A stretch of DNA of 40,948 bases. Origin: a virus. The position numbers were made by a program, and so were the translations under genes. The notes below the pieces were generated by a model. That model searched no databases, was not told the origin of the DNA, and saw only the letters and a list, made by a program, of their open reading frames with translations. The DNA lies in IMG/VR virus record IMGVR_UViG_3300028840_002795, positions 1 through 40,948 of that record. One strand, given 5' to 3'. Every line of letters begins with the position of its first letter. Position 1 is the stretch's first letter. Positions 1 to 8,192 of the stretch are shown one piece after another.

Positions 1-144
1 CACTTACAGTAGCGTCTGTCGTATAAGTAAAAGAGCGTACTCCATCAATAGGATCAGTTGTTGTAGTACTAAGTGTACCAACCAAAGCGCCCCCACCATT
101 AAAAGAGGCATTATTACCAGAAGAAAAGGAAGTCTCATCTGCCC
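1..144. repeat. Terminal direct repeat, copy 1
   Basis: These 144 bases are identical to the last 144 bases of the window. They lie inside a tail gene and coding continues in frame across the join, so they are better explained as the overlap of a circular assembly than as a regulatory repeat. A true terminal repeat of the packaged DNA is not excluded. Confidence 0.97.
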
Positions 145-409
145 AGTCCCCGCTTAATTCAAATAGTTTCTTGTCATCTTTATGGATCTCTCTCCAGTTA
201 GTAGTCGTGCCGTCGTCTTGTTTGACGTACATATTGCCCGACTGATCTAAAAGAATTGATCCTGCGTTACCAGCTGTGGCTGTGCTAGTAGGATTGACGA
301 CACTATTTGTATAATGTCTAACGAAATCTCCACCTCGCAAGGTGAAGTATTCTAAATTGTCCTTGAGCTGCTTTACATTGCCGCCCTTAAATATCGTAGG
401 TGAACCCAT
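1..409 (-). CDS. Tail/appendage protein, N-terminal part (continues at 40948-38448)
   Basis: This is the first 136 codons of a 921-residue protein whose remainder lies at 40948-38448 once the 144-base repeat is collapsed. The ATG at 409 follows an AGGGG ribosome site by 7 bases and lies 26 bases after the stop of the gene before it. Residues 49-75 carry a motif (G-S-I-L-L...M-Y-V-K-Q...N-W-R-E-I) that recurs in two other proteins here, at 20669-19383 and 19383-18667, suggesting a shared virion attachment module. Frame continuity is seen directly; the tail role is inferred from its place after the gp16-like gene and from its beta-rich duplicated domains downstream. Confidence 0.85.
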   Translation of the reverse strand, partial: MGSPTIFKGGNVKQLKDNLEYFTLRGGDFVRHYTNSVVNPTSTATAGNAGSILLDQSGNMYVKQDDGTTTNWREIHKDDKKLFELSGDWADETSFSSGNNASFNGGGALVGTLSTTTTDPIDGVRSFTYTTDATVS

Positions 410-435
410 TAAATAACCCCTAGGTTAGTCGTACT

Positions 436-2202
436 CTAGTTAGAGTAGAAGTTAATGCTAATTTCACCAGCAACGGCGTCCGCCGATACTGCTCTAATAC
501 TTATTCTTGTCGCCGCTGCAAATACTGTTCTGTCAATAGGTATTCTTCCGTTACCCCCAGGGAACACTAAGAACCTTGGGACTTCACCGCCACCTGCTCC
601 AGTAGCTATCTCTAGCGTCTGTCCAGAACTATCGAAGATTTCAATCTCGTCCATGTCCTGAGTTAAGGAAGCTGTTAGCTCTACGAAAGCTCCTGTCGTT
701 ACGTTAGTCGAACTGTAATCATTCCTAACGAATTGTCTCTGTCCTTTCCCTTGGCTACCAAGAGGAACATAGTCACTAGCTGGTACTACTGGAATTGAAC
801 TAGCTGCTACTTGCTGTCCTTGCGCTAGGATAGAAGCACCGTTGGCCGCTAGTCTTAGGTTAAACCCAGGTACTTCCTCTGTACCTGCTCCAGTATCTAA
901 GTCATAAACAGGAAACTTAGCCGTATGTGCGGCCAATGTGGTCTCCGTGGCAAAGTCCTTACCTTCAACTAAAGCTAGAGTAGCCTCCGTAGCTGCTCCA
1001 GTAGGAAGAGGTAAAGCAGAGGCAGAGATCGGGAGCGTGGATTGATCTGATGCAATTACTACTGGCAAACTGTTTGCCATCAATTGCTGCCCTTTAGCCT
1101 CGATAGAGCCACCATTTCCAGATATACGGAGCGTGAACCCTACTAAGTTTTCTGTACCAGCCCCAGTATCTTGATCATACTGGACGAGCTTCGCGTTCAT
1201 ATTCTGAGTTTCAGTGAGCATGTCACTGTCTTTCATATAAACTTCGCCTAAAGCATTTGACTTCAGTGAAGCATAATCATTGTCAGCGGAAGTAGAAGCG
1301 GCCAAAGTATCCTGTCTGACAGATAATAAGTGCATACCAAAGTCTGCGTCCGTATGAGCTGCATCTTCTGCAAATGTACCGGGAAGAGTAGTTACAATTG
1401 AGCTAACTAAGAGTCTTCCGTTTACATCTGAATGTAGGTCTGTTCTGTCTGCATCGTCATAAGTAGGTAATACGGCATCATATCTTGCCCCCATTTTAAC
1501 TGGATTACCTGCATCTGCAGCATTAGCTGCTACGTTACCGCCTGGCTGAGTTAGCGCCTCGCCAGCTCCGGACATAGCTAATAAAGTTGTTCCATCCCCC
1601 ACTCTTACCGAGTCGAAGGTTGCTCCAGTGTGATCTAACTGTACGTTGAGATCTCCTGCAGTAATATTAATATCGCCTGTAATGTTTGTTAGTTTTACAG
1701 GTAAAGGTCTATTGTTTGCTGGAGTTACCGTGTCTTCGTTGACTGTAACGTCTGTACCGTCCAAGGTGAACTGGACTGGTCCTGTGACAATACCCCCAGA
1801 TGAAGTAAAAGTTTGAGAAACACCGCGCATAATATCGAAAGTATCGCCCGCTGTAAGATCTGCATCTAATCGTCCTTCCAAGAGAAAAGAGTTAGCGTCG
1901 ATGATTTCTTTGATCGCTACTTCTCTTTGCGTAATAGGGTTTGCTGTAGTGTTAATCCTAATTACATCGCCGACAGCTGCGCCGTGTGCCGTTAGGTTAA
2001 CTATTGAGTCAGTTGACCCAGCCTCTACTACTCTATTAGCTGCGCCCGATACGAATAGACCGTTAGTAATAACGTCTAGTCCAGACCTATTAGGTCCTAG
2101 CGGAAGTACAGTTACAAATCGTTTTCTTGCTAGTTTGGTGAGGGTATCGAAATCTTCGAGTGCCCCTTGATATGAAAATCCTTCTATAGATTGTCTGCCC
2201 AT
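436..2202 (-). CDS. Repeat-containing virion (tail) protein
   Basis: This 588-residue protein is rich in Gly, Ala, Thr and Asp, like beta-rich phage tail or appendage proteins, and has no signal peptide. It contains an internal duplication: residues 341-390 and 433-480 share Y-D-x-D-T-G-A-G-T-E, then G-F-x-L-R, then G-Q-Q and S-x-P-V-V. Residues 234-330 carry two copies of a motif ending in G-R-L-L-V or G-E-V-Y-M, seen in other phage structural proteins. The start follows AAAAGGAG with good spacing. It lies between the gp16-like gene and the duplicated-domain tail protein, so a baseplate, nozzle or fibre part is likely. The exact role is not recognisable. Confidence 0.75.
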   Translation of the reverse strand: MGRQSIEGFSYQGALEDFDTLTKLARKRFVTVLPLGPNRSGLDVITNGLFVSGAANRVVEAGSTDSIVNLTAHGAAVGDVIRINTTANPITQREVAIKEIIDANSFLLEGRLDADLTAGDTFDIMRGVSQTFTSSGGIVTGPVQFTLDGTDVTVNEDTVTPANNRPLPVKLTNITGDINITAGDLNVQLDHTGATFDSVRVGDGTTLLAMSGAGEALTQPGGNVAANAADAGNPVKMGARYDAVLPTYDDADRTDLHSDVNGRLLVSSIVTTLPGTFAEDAAHTDADFGMHLLSVRQDTLAASTSADNDYASLKSNALGEVYMKDSDMLTETQNMNAKLVQYDQDTGAGTENLVGFTLRISGNGGSIEAKGQQLMANSLPVVIASDQSTLPISASALPLPTGAATEATLALVEGKDFATETTLAAHTAKFPVYDLDTGAGTEEVPGFNLRLAANGASILAQGQQVAASSIPVVPASDYVPLGSQGKGQRQFVRNDYSSTNVTTGAFVELTASLTQDMDEIEIFDSSGQTLEIATGAGGGEVPRFLVFPGGNGRIPIDRTVFAAATRISIRAVSADAVAGEISINFYSN

Positions 2203-2245
2203 GCCTCAACTCCTTTTGGGTTTTTCTAGTGCATATTTAATTGTA

Positions 2246-5200
2246 TCAGTTTCTAGGCGCTGATAAACGCTCTTGTCTCATTATCCTTTCTTCTCTAAAG
2301 AAATCGCTAATATCTGACTCTTCCATTTCTAACTGCCGTCTAGCAGCCGTACGATAAGCGCTTAAGATGTTCTTAATTCTTATCTTTTCGATCTCTTCAT
2401 TCTCGCCTTTTCTCTTCGCAATATCCATCTGATTCTGAATAGCGTCTCGTAAAGATACGCCGTTAAATCCATTCAAATCCTTCCCTGCGGTTAGATCTGT
2501 GAGTCTGTCGTGCTGCTCAGGTGTTAGCTTCCTAATAATCTGCTTTCCTGCAAAGGAAGCCCTTAAGCTTTTCTGTGCGGGAGTTACTGTTAAGTGCGCA
2601 TCTCCCTTATCTGGAGTTTTATTCTCAAGTACACTATTCATTCCTAACTTGTGCATCCTCTCGATAACTGCATCACCGTCTTTCTTAGCTGTGACGAATG
2701 GGAAGATAGGACCTGCTATGCTGATCTCTTCAGCAAAGATATTCTTCTTAGCAGGGAGAGTCTCTGATAACCAAGGCGTATTAGCTTTCATCTTATTAAA
2801 CGTCTCTTCAAAAAATCCCGCAGCTGACTGGGGATCTGGACTAGTGTTTCGTCGTACTGGATCCATAAGCTGGGCTAAGTTTCTAGTCATACCACTGAAT
2901 GGAACAACCGAAGACGCCGTGCTGGCCATAAAGTCTTTTACCGCGAGGTTCTTTTCTCGCTGGCTTGTGGCGCTAAATATCTTTAAAAGTTTCCCCATAT
3001 TATCTGCCATATACTCTGGGGTCATATTCTCTGCTACCGAGTAAGCTGCAGAGGCAACGAGGTCTACCGTTTGTGTTTGGTTCTCTTCGTTCATTTCGTT
3101 AGATATTTCCCCTATATCAGCTGCAAAAGAAAGAAGCTGCCCGAAGGGTCCTAAGTCTTGAAAGTGTAGTGTGGTATCCCCTACGTCTATAGAGTATGGA
3201 GAGTTTCCATTAAGCCATAACTTTCTTGCTTTAGGATTTCCTGGACCGCCGCCTTTGATAGCTGAACCTAGCATAGCTACGGATCCCATAACTGTAGTTC
3301 CTAAAGCTACTCTTCCTAACGCCATATCTCTAGCTGCTCCACCTGCTTTAAAAGCGTTATGGAACTTACTATTTGCTACTGCAAAAGGAGATCGTAGGAT
3401 AGAGTATTCGATCATGTTCATGTTGGTAGTAGTAAAAGGTACTGCCATTCTGAATGGAGATACGCCTAATACTTTAAAGTTTCTAATAAACTTATCAAGC
3501 TGTCCGAAGGCAGATCCTTGCTCTAGTCTCTTAGTAAACGTTTGAGTCTCCCCAAACCTAATTGAGTCATTAAGCATTTTAGCTGTAGGATTAGCTTTAA
3601 ATTCAGAAGCTAACTCCCCAACCTCTGCGTCGGATAAAACACCATCTCTTTGTACCTTAACTCCGTTACCGTCTATGTAAGAGATCTTACCTGTAAGAAC
3701 AGAGTTAGCTTGCACTTGTTTCGCGTTTCTAACTGAGTCAGAAGCTATCACCATACGTTGATGACCCTTCTTAAAGAACTCATCTTCTGCGACAAGGAAC
3801 CTATTTGTGATAGTAGGCATTTTCCCTATAAACTCCATGGTTCTGCCAAAGGTATTGAGAGATCCGTCTGGCTCTGTCATAAATTCTTTCATAGCTGGAA
3901 AATCTTCCATGATCCTCTCAGCCCCTACATACTCACCGAAGTCTTTAACTTTTGCTGAGAAATTTGTAGGTTGTCCTGTCTTTAGTGCTGTAGCTCCTGC
4001 TTCAAACATCTCGTTTATTGAGCCGTATAAGGCCCCAAACTGAGCACTTACTTCCCCTTCCTGAACTATATCTGTAGATTCCTTCGCCATTTTAAAGGAC
4101 TGCTTTATTCCTTTGTTGTTCATAAGGTTCTTAGCTGCATTTCTTCCTATACCGATAGCTCTAGCAACCTGTAGTTCAGCTGGACCTGATAGGAATATAG
4201 TACTGTTTGAAGCGATGTTTTTAATATGTGTAGACATCCCTGAAAGCATCCCACTCATCCAGTAGGAATGGATGCTATCTCGAACTAGCCTACCTGCTTT
4301 AACCATTGACGAAACTTTAGATAGACCCTGTACTCCATCAGTACTCATGATCTCATTAAGCTTTGTAGCTACTTCTTGTAGTCCTTCTTTTCCGTCGAAT
4401 GATTTGGAATATTGGTTAAGGTATCTAGCCTTTTCCATTTTCTTCATTTTATTAAGTTGTTTCTTAGTTCTTAAAGCTCTTGCTCCCTCTGAAGCTCCAG
4501 CTTCAAAGTTAGCCTGCAAAGAAAAGAACTCATTTAATTGCATATTTAACTGAGCAGCCTCTACATCTGTAGCGTCGCCCTTAGCTACTTTATCAATAAT
4601 ATCTTGCATACCCTCTAAGTTACTATATGAGTCTATAACGATAGCCCCTTGCGCTCTTAGAGTTTCAGCATTAGAAGCTTCACCTGACAATCTGTTTAGT
4701 AGATCGTCTTTGGTCATACCTAGTAGCTGTGATAATTCTTCAGCTTCTTTATCGCCTAGTACGCCACGTTTTGCTTCTGTAAATTTATCAGCATAACTTC
4801 TTTGTCTGATCTCATCTAATTTAGAAAGATCTACATCTGGAGTAGCGTCTAGCTTTTCTTTTTTAATTTGTTTTTCTACTTCTTCAACGGCTGGTTTCTC
4901 ATCTACAGCGTCGTCAATTCTTTTCAAAGCTTCTTCTGAGTCTTTGATTTTGTTGTTCATGGCTCGAGTCTGTCTGACTGTCTTTAGACCTTTACCTAAT
5001 AACTTTAAAGCGCCTTCTGCGGCTACACCAATACCAAGCCCTTCTAAAGCGTTCTTAGCCCTATTCTCAAAAGGACTTCCATCCTTAACATCAATAGCTA
5101 GTAGTTCAGATATAGGATCAGCAAACTGAAAGTTTTCTCTAAGTACGTTAGATACGTTCTCTTCGTATGGATCAGATACAGCAAAATCTACACCTGCACC

Positions 5201-5716
5201 TACAGTACCCGCTTTAATAAAGTTTCTCACTTTACTAGCAGAGGAACCTACCTTAAAAGCTTTGAAGGCCATACCACCAGGAAGAATAAACTGACCAGCT
5301 ATACTCATAATCTTCTCAGTCATATCGCCCTCTTTTGGTTGATATACTCTGGAAGGATCGTCAGCGAAGTTCATTCTGGAGTTTTTATCTAATAGCGTTC
5401 CGTCGCCAATAGCATTATCTAAAGCGTCCGCAGCTTCAATAGCTAAGTTGCCTGTTTCCTGGATACCTTTAAGTACCCCTTGCCCTAGCGCAGGAACATT
5501 AGAAAAGAACTCTTCGATCATACCTCTAGTGTCTTTCTCCTTGTTAGGAGCTTGCGCTTCTAAAGTTTTAGCTTCTCCGTCCGTAGGAGCGTTTTCGTCA
5601 TTTAGTTCTTGTCTTATCCGAGCGATTTGTTGATCAACGCCATACTCTCTTTCTTTTTCATTAGCCAGAGATCTAACGGCTTGAGACTTATCGCCCATAT
5701 CTTCACTAATTGGCAT
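2246..5716 (-). CDS. Large internal virion protein, T7 gp16-like
   Basis: At 1156 residues this is the largest uninterrupted reading frame and sits where T7 encodes gp16, after gp14- and gp15-like genes. T7 internal proteins leave the capsid at infection and form a channel through the cell envelope for DNA entry. The N-terminal 60 residues are charged; a Gly/Ala-rich, weakly hydrophobic stretch follows near 140-180 and another near 830-850, with helical charged segments between. I see no clear lysozyme or transglycosylase motif at the N-terminus, unlike T7 gp16. The gene overlaps the preceding one by 11 bases. The assignment rests on order, size and composition rather than on a catalytic signature. 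Confidence 0.7.
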   Translation of the reverse strand: MPISEDMGDKSQAVRSLANEKEREYGVDQQIARIRQELNDENAPTDGEAKTLEAQAPNKEKDTRGMIEEFFSNVPALGQGVLKGIQETGNLAIEAADALDNAIGDGTLLDKNSRMNFADDPSRVYQPKEGDMTEKIMSIAGQFILPGGMAFKAFKVGSSASKVRNFIKAGTVGAGVDFAVSDPYEENVSNVLRENFQFADPISELLAIDVKDGSPFENRAKNALEGLGIGVAAEGALKLLGKGLKTVRQTRAMNNKIKDSEEALKRIDDAVDEKPAVEEVEKQIKKEKLDATPDVDLSKLDEIRQRSYADKFTEAKRGVLGDKEAEELSQLLGMTKDDLLNRLSGEASNAETLRAQGAIVIDSYSNLEGMQDIIDKVAKGDATDVEAAQLNMQLNEFFSLQANFEAGASEGARALRTKKQLNKMKKMEKARYLNQYSKSFDGKEGLQEVATKLNEIMSTDGVQGLSKVSSMVKAGRLVRDSIHSYWMSGMLSGMSTHIKNIASNSTIFLSGPAELQVARAIGIGRNAAKNLMNNKGIKQSFKMAKESTDIVQEGEVSAQFGALYGSINEMFEAGATALKTGQPTNFSAKVKDFGEYVGAERIMEDFPAMKEFMTEPDGSLNTFGRTMEFIGKMPTITNRFLVAEDEFFKKGHQRMVIASDSVRNAKQVQANSVLTGKISYIDGNGVKVQRDGVLSDAEVGELASEFKANPTAKMLNDSIRFGETQTFTKRLEQGSAFGQLDKFIRNFKVLGVSPFRMAVPFTTTNMNMIEYSILRSPFAVANSKFHNAFKAGGAARDMALGRVALGTTVMGSVAMLGSAIKGGGPGNPKARKLWLNGNSPYSIDVGDTTLHFQDLGPFGQLLSFAADIGEISNEMNEENQTQTVDLVASAAYSVAENMTPEYMADNMGKLLKIFSATSQREKNLAVKDFMASTASSVVPFSGMTRNLAQLMDPVRRNTSPDPQSAAGFFEETFNKMKANTPWLSETLPAKKNIFAEEISIAGPIFPFVTAKKDGDAVIERMHKLGMNSVLENKTPDKGDAHLTVTPAQKSLRASFAGKQIIRKLTPEQHDRLTDLTAGKDLNGFNGVSLRDAIQNQMDIAKRKGENEEIEKIRIKNILSAYRTAARRQLEMEESDISDFFREERIMRQERLSAPRN

Positions 5717-7271
5717 TTCCTAACTCCTGCTCTATTTCTTTAAGAGGTCTAAAGTTTTTCATTGTAGACAGTTTTTGGAGCTGGTCTAACTTATTTAAGA
5801 AGTCAGCAAACTGCGCTTTATTCATCTTCTTTTGATCTAATAGTTTTATCATTTCGCCTTTAATGGCTTTATCGTTCCCAACGGGGTCTTCGAGAAGTTT
5901 AGAGTCAAACTGTTTAAAGTCGTTTTTAACTTGCTCCGAGTAATTGGCTTGTATTAAAGCCTGAGCTGCTTCAAAAGGATCTGCTCCTCTCGCTACAAGA
6001 TCATCCAGCTTGCCCGATATGCTCATAAACATTTCTCTATTTTCTTCGTTTGGTAGCCTAGATATAGGATCTTTAGCTGGGAACATCTCTTTAATAAGTT
6101 TGTCGGCTCTATTCAAACTTCTCTTTTTAAAGAAATCGAGTCTCGCGCCTCTCCTAGTATTAAGGGAGTTTATAAGACTTTCCGCTGTATCTGTAGATAA
6201 CTGCCCGTCTTTAACTGATTTCTGTACTTCAGATAATATAGAGGCCGTACCTTCTCCCTGAGCTAGTCTCAGCTTAAACTGGAAAGATAGATCGTCGTCA
6301 ATCTTAGTCTGAGTAGGGTTCATAACATTCCTACGAACAAAACTGACCCTATCTATTCCTATCTGCCCAGTCGCCATAAGATCCTGCGCTTCTTTACGTA
6401 CATCCTCACCTTGATTCATACGGCTAATAAGATCTTGAAGATGTCCCTCTTCCTGCGCTTTAAACTGCTTTTCCTGCAGCTTTTCTTGATCCCGCTCATT
6501 CTTGAGCTTTCTATTGCTGGCAAGGGTGAACTCTGTGCGTATCTTTTTGTTCATCTTAGCTGCCGACTCAGTGTCGAAAGCTTGAAGGAAATTAGAGTCA
6601 ACTAAAGCTTCAGCTGCTTCAAACTTTCCCATCTCCATATAACCATAGACAGTACCCATAGCTATGTTGTTTCTAGCTTTAGCTTCTAATAGCTTAGTTT
6701 CCTCGGGTGAGAAATCATTCCCTTCCTTGGCTTTTAGTCCTAATAAATAAGTGTTCAAGTGTTGAATAGCTTGTCCTGGGTTAGGACTTTGAAACTGAGA
6801 CAAAGAAAACTTATCAATATTTTTTAATTCGTTGTCTCTGCTCAACTTGGCTCTTTGCTTATGTTGAAAAGCGTTTAGACTAAGTAAAGTATTATTAGCC
6901 ATAGCTCTAGCACTATTTTGAAATTTTCTAGCTGCTCTAGATGTAGGCGCTCTCTCACTAGCCTCTTCTATAAGAGTGTCAAAAGCCGCCTTAGATTCTT
7001 CAATTAGTTCTTTGCCACTAAACTTTCTCTTATTTTCTGCAGAAATATCTCCTAGCTTGATCGCAAGATCAGCTGTCTCTGAGTTGGTATAGTCGTCCAT
7101 CTCAGACTTAGCTCGTCTATCAGCAATTCCTTCTACTAAAGAAGCTGCTTCCACACCTACTTGCGCCTGAGCCTGAGCTACTATCCCTGCAGACTGTATG
7201 GATCTAGTAGGGGTTCTAGGTACATCTAAACTTAACCTTGTCCTAAATGCCGATTCAGGTATTTTAGCCAT
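5706..7271 (-). CDS. Internal virion protein, T7 gp15-like
   Basis: The product is 521 residues, largely alpha-helical, charged and Gln-rich, with no membrane segment. It lies between gp14-like and gp16-like genes, the T7 gp15 position. The ATG at 7271 is chosen because it follows GGAGGAAGTG and overlaps the end of the preceding gene by only 8 bases; a longer version from a TTG at 7316 would overlap it by 53 bases. Residues around 290-310 are strongly charged, with a run of Lys, Gln and Glu. In T7, gp15 forms part of the ejected channel with gp14 and gp16. The function here follows from gene order. Confidence 0.68.
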   Translation of the reverse strand: MAKIPESAFRTRLSLDVPRTPTRSIQSAGIVAQAQAQVGVEAASLVEGIADRRAKSEMDDYTNSETADLAIKLGDISAENKRKFSGKELIEESKAAFDTLIEEASERAPTSRAARKFQNSARAMANNTLLSLNAFQHKQRAKLSRDNELKNIDKFSLSQFQSPNPGQAIQHLNTYLLGLKAKEGNDFSPEETKLLEAKARNNIAMGTVYGYMEMGKFEAAEALVDSNFLQAFDTESAAKMNKKIRTEFTLASNRKLKNERDQEKLQEKQFKAQEEGHLQDLISRMNQGEDVRKEAQDLMATGQIGIDRVSFVRRNVMNPTQTKIDDDLSFQFKLRLAQGEGTASILSEVQKSVKDGQLSTDTAESLINSLNTRRGARLDFFKKRSLNRADKLIKEMFPAKDPISRLPNEENREMFMSISGKLDDLVARGADPFEAAQALIQANYSEQVKNDFKQFDSKLLEDPVGNDKAIKGEMIKLLDQKKMNKAQFADFLNKLDQLQKLSTMKNFRPLKEIEQELGNAN

Positions 7272-7761
7272 CACTTCCTCCAGAACCTTTGCTAGGAGTT
7301 GTAGACCCTGTGCCAAACTTATCGAACGCAGAGGATAGTCCTTTAAGTCCAGTACCTATAGCTCCTAGTCTTCCAGCTTGGCTTATATCGCCTCCAAGTC
7401 TAGTATCTACATCTGCTCCAGCTTCTAGCGCCGCGGCTTTAAATCTAGCTTCCTCTCTTTGCGCTTGGATCTCTTCAATTAAATCTCTATTTACCTGCTC
7501 CATTTGTACCAAGGAGACTCCTGAGCCTACGTCAACACCACTAGCTGCAAATGCAGCTCTCTGTCGCCCTTTAAACTTTTCAGTCTCTTCCTCGAGCTGG
7601 TCGATATTAAATTCAACTCTTTCAAGTAACTCAAAAGCCTGCGCCCTCTTAGCGTCGGCCTGAGCTAATGCTGCTTCTTTCTGTGCTTTGGCCTGCTTAA
7701 GCTGACCAAAAATAGAAAATCCTGTTCCTACTACTGCCGCTACGGCTGCGCCTGTTGCCAT
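7264..7761 (-). CDS. Internal virion protein, T7 gp14-like
   Basis: The 165-residue product has a hydrophobic, Gly/Ala-rich N-terminus (residues 1-20), then an Ala/Gln/Lys-rich helix and a Gly/Ser-rich tail. This is the common pattern of gp14-like internal core proteins, which in T7 enter the outer membrane during ejection. Residues 72-82 (A-F-A-A-S-G-V-D-V-G-S-G) resemble a conserved stretch in such proteins. It overlaps the preceding gp13-like gene by 22 bases and the next gene by 8. The assignment is supported by the four-gene order gp13/14/15/16-like. Confidence 0.75.
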   Translation of the reverse strand: MATGAAVAAVVGTGFSIFGQLKQAKAQKEAALAQADAKRAQAFELLERVEFNIDQLEEETEKFKGRQRAAFAASGVDVGSGVSLVQMEQVNRDLIEEIQAQREEARFKAAALEAGADVDTRLGGDISQAGRLGAIGTGLKGLSSAFDKFGTGSTTPSKGSGGSDG

Positions 7762-8192
7762 CCTTGCACCTTATAAAAAATTACGTGGTCTCTATAATGT
7801 CTGTCATAAGCTTCACATACATGGCTTTCTGCAAACCCTAAAGCTTTTGCCCACTTCATTCCTTTATCCCAACCTTTTAGTATAGCTATCTCAAGTCTAT
7901 GAAACTTGAGCGTTGGGAAAACAAAATGGTAGATAAGACTTTTGACCATTTTAAAAAATCCTAATTTACATTCGTCAACGTGGACGCTTGGTAATAACCA
8001 AACCTCTCCGACGCCTTCTCTAAATTTGGTCACACCGACTATGGCAAGAACTTTCTCTTTCCAATGCAAGGAAAGAATTGTTTTATTAAAGTCTACCATA
8101 TTCCTTTTCATGTCTCGTTCCAAATCCTCGAACTCATCCTTGGGTTCAAAGCTAGATAAATCTTCCAGCTTAAAAACCTCTACTTTAATCAT
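7740..8192 (-). CDS. GNAT-like protein at the gp13 position
   Basis: The 150-residue product looks like a GNAT-fold acetyltransferase: a strand with V-L-A-I-V-G-V near residues 47-55, then W-L-L-P-S-V near 65-70, a helix, and a C-terminal part with A-K-A-L-G-F-A-E-S and a terminal strand. Many T7-like phages have such a protein between the tail tubular B gene and the gp14-like gene, equivalent to T7 gp13, which is needed for assembly of the internal core. Whether it still binds acetyl-CoA cannot be told, since the usual Q/R-x-x-G-x-G/A loop is not obvious. It overlaps both neighbours. Confidence 0.72.
   Translation of the reverse strand: MIKVEVFKLEDLSSFEPKDEFEDLERDMKRNMVDFNKTILSLHWKEKVLAIVGVTKFREGVGEVWLLPSVHVDECKLGFFKMVKSLIYHFVFPTLKFHRLEIAILKGWDKGMKWAKALGFAESHVCEAYDRHYRDHVIFYKVQGWQQAQP

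Noticed and set aside
7272-7316. Upstream TTG start of the gp15-like protein
   Set aside because: It would overlap the gp14-like gene by 53 bases, while ATG 7271 has a GGAGGAAG site and a short overlap.
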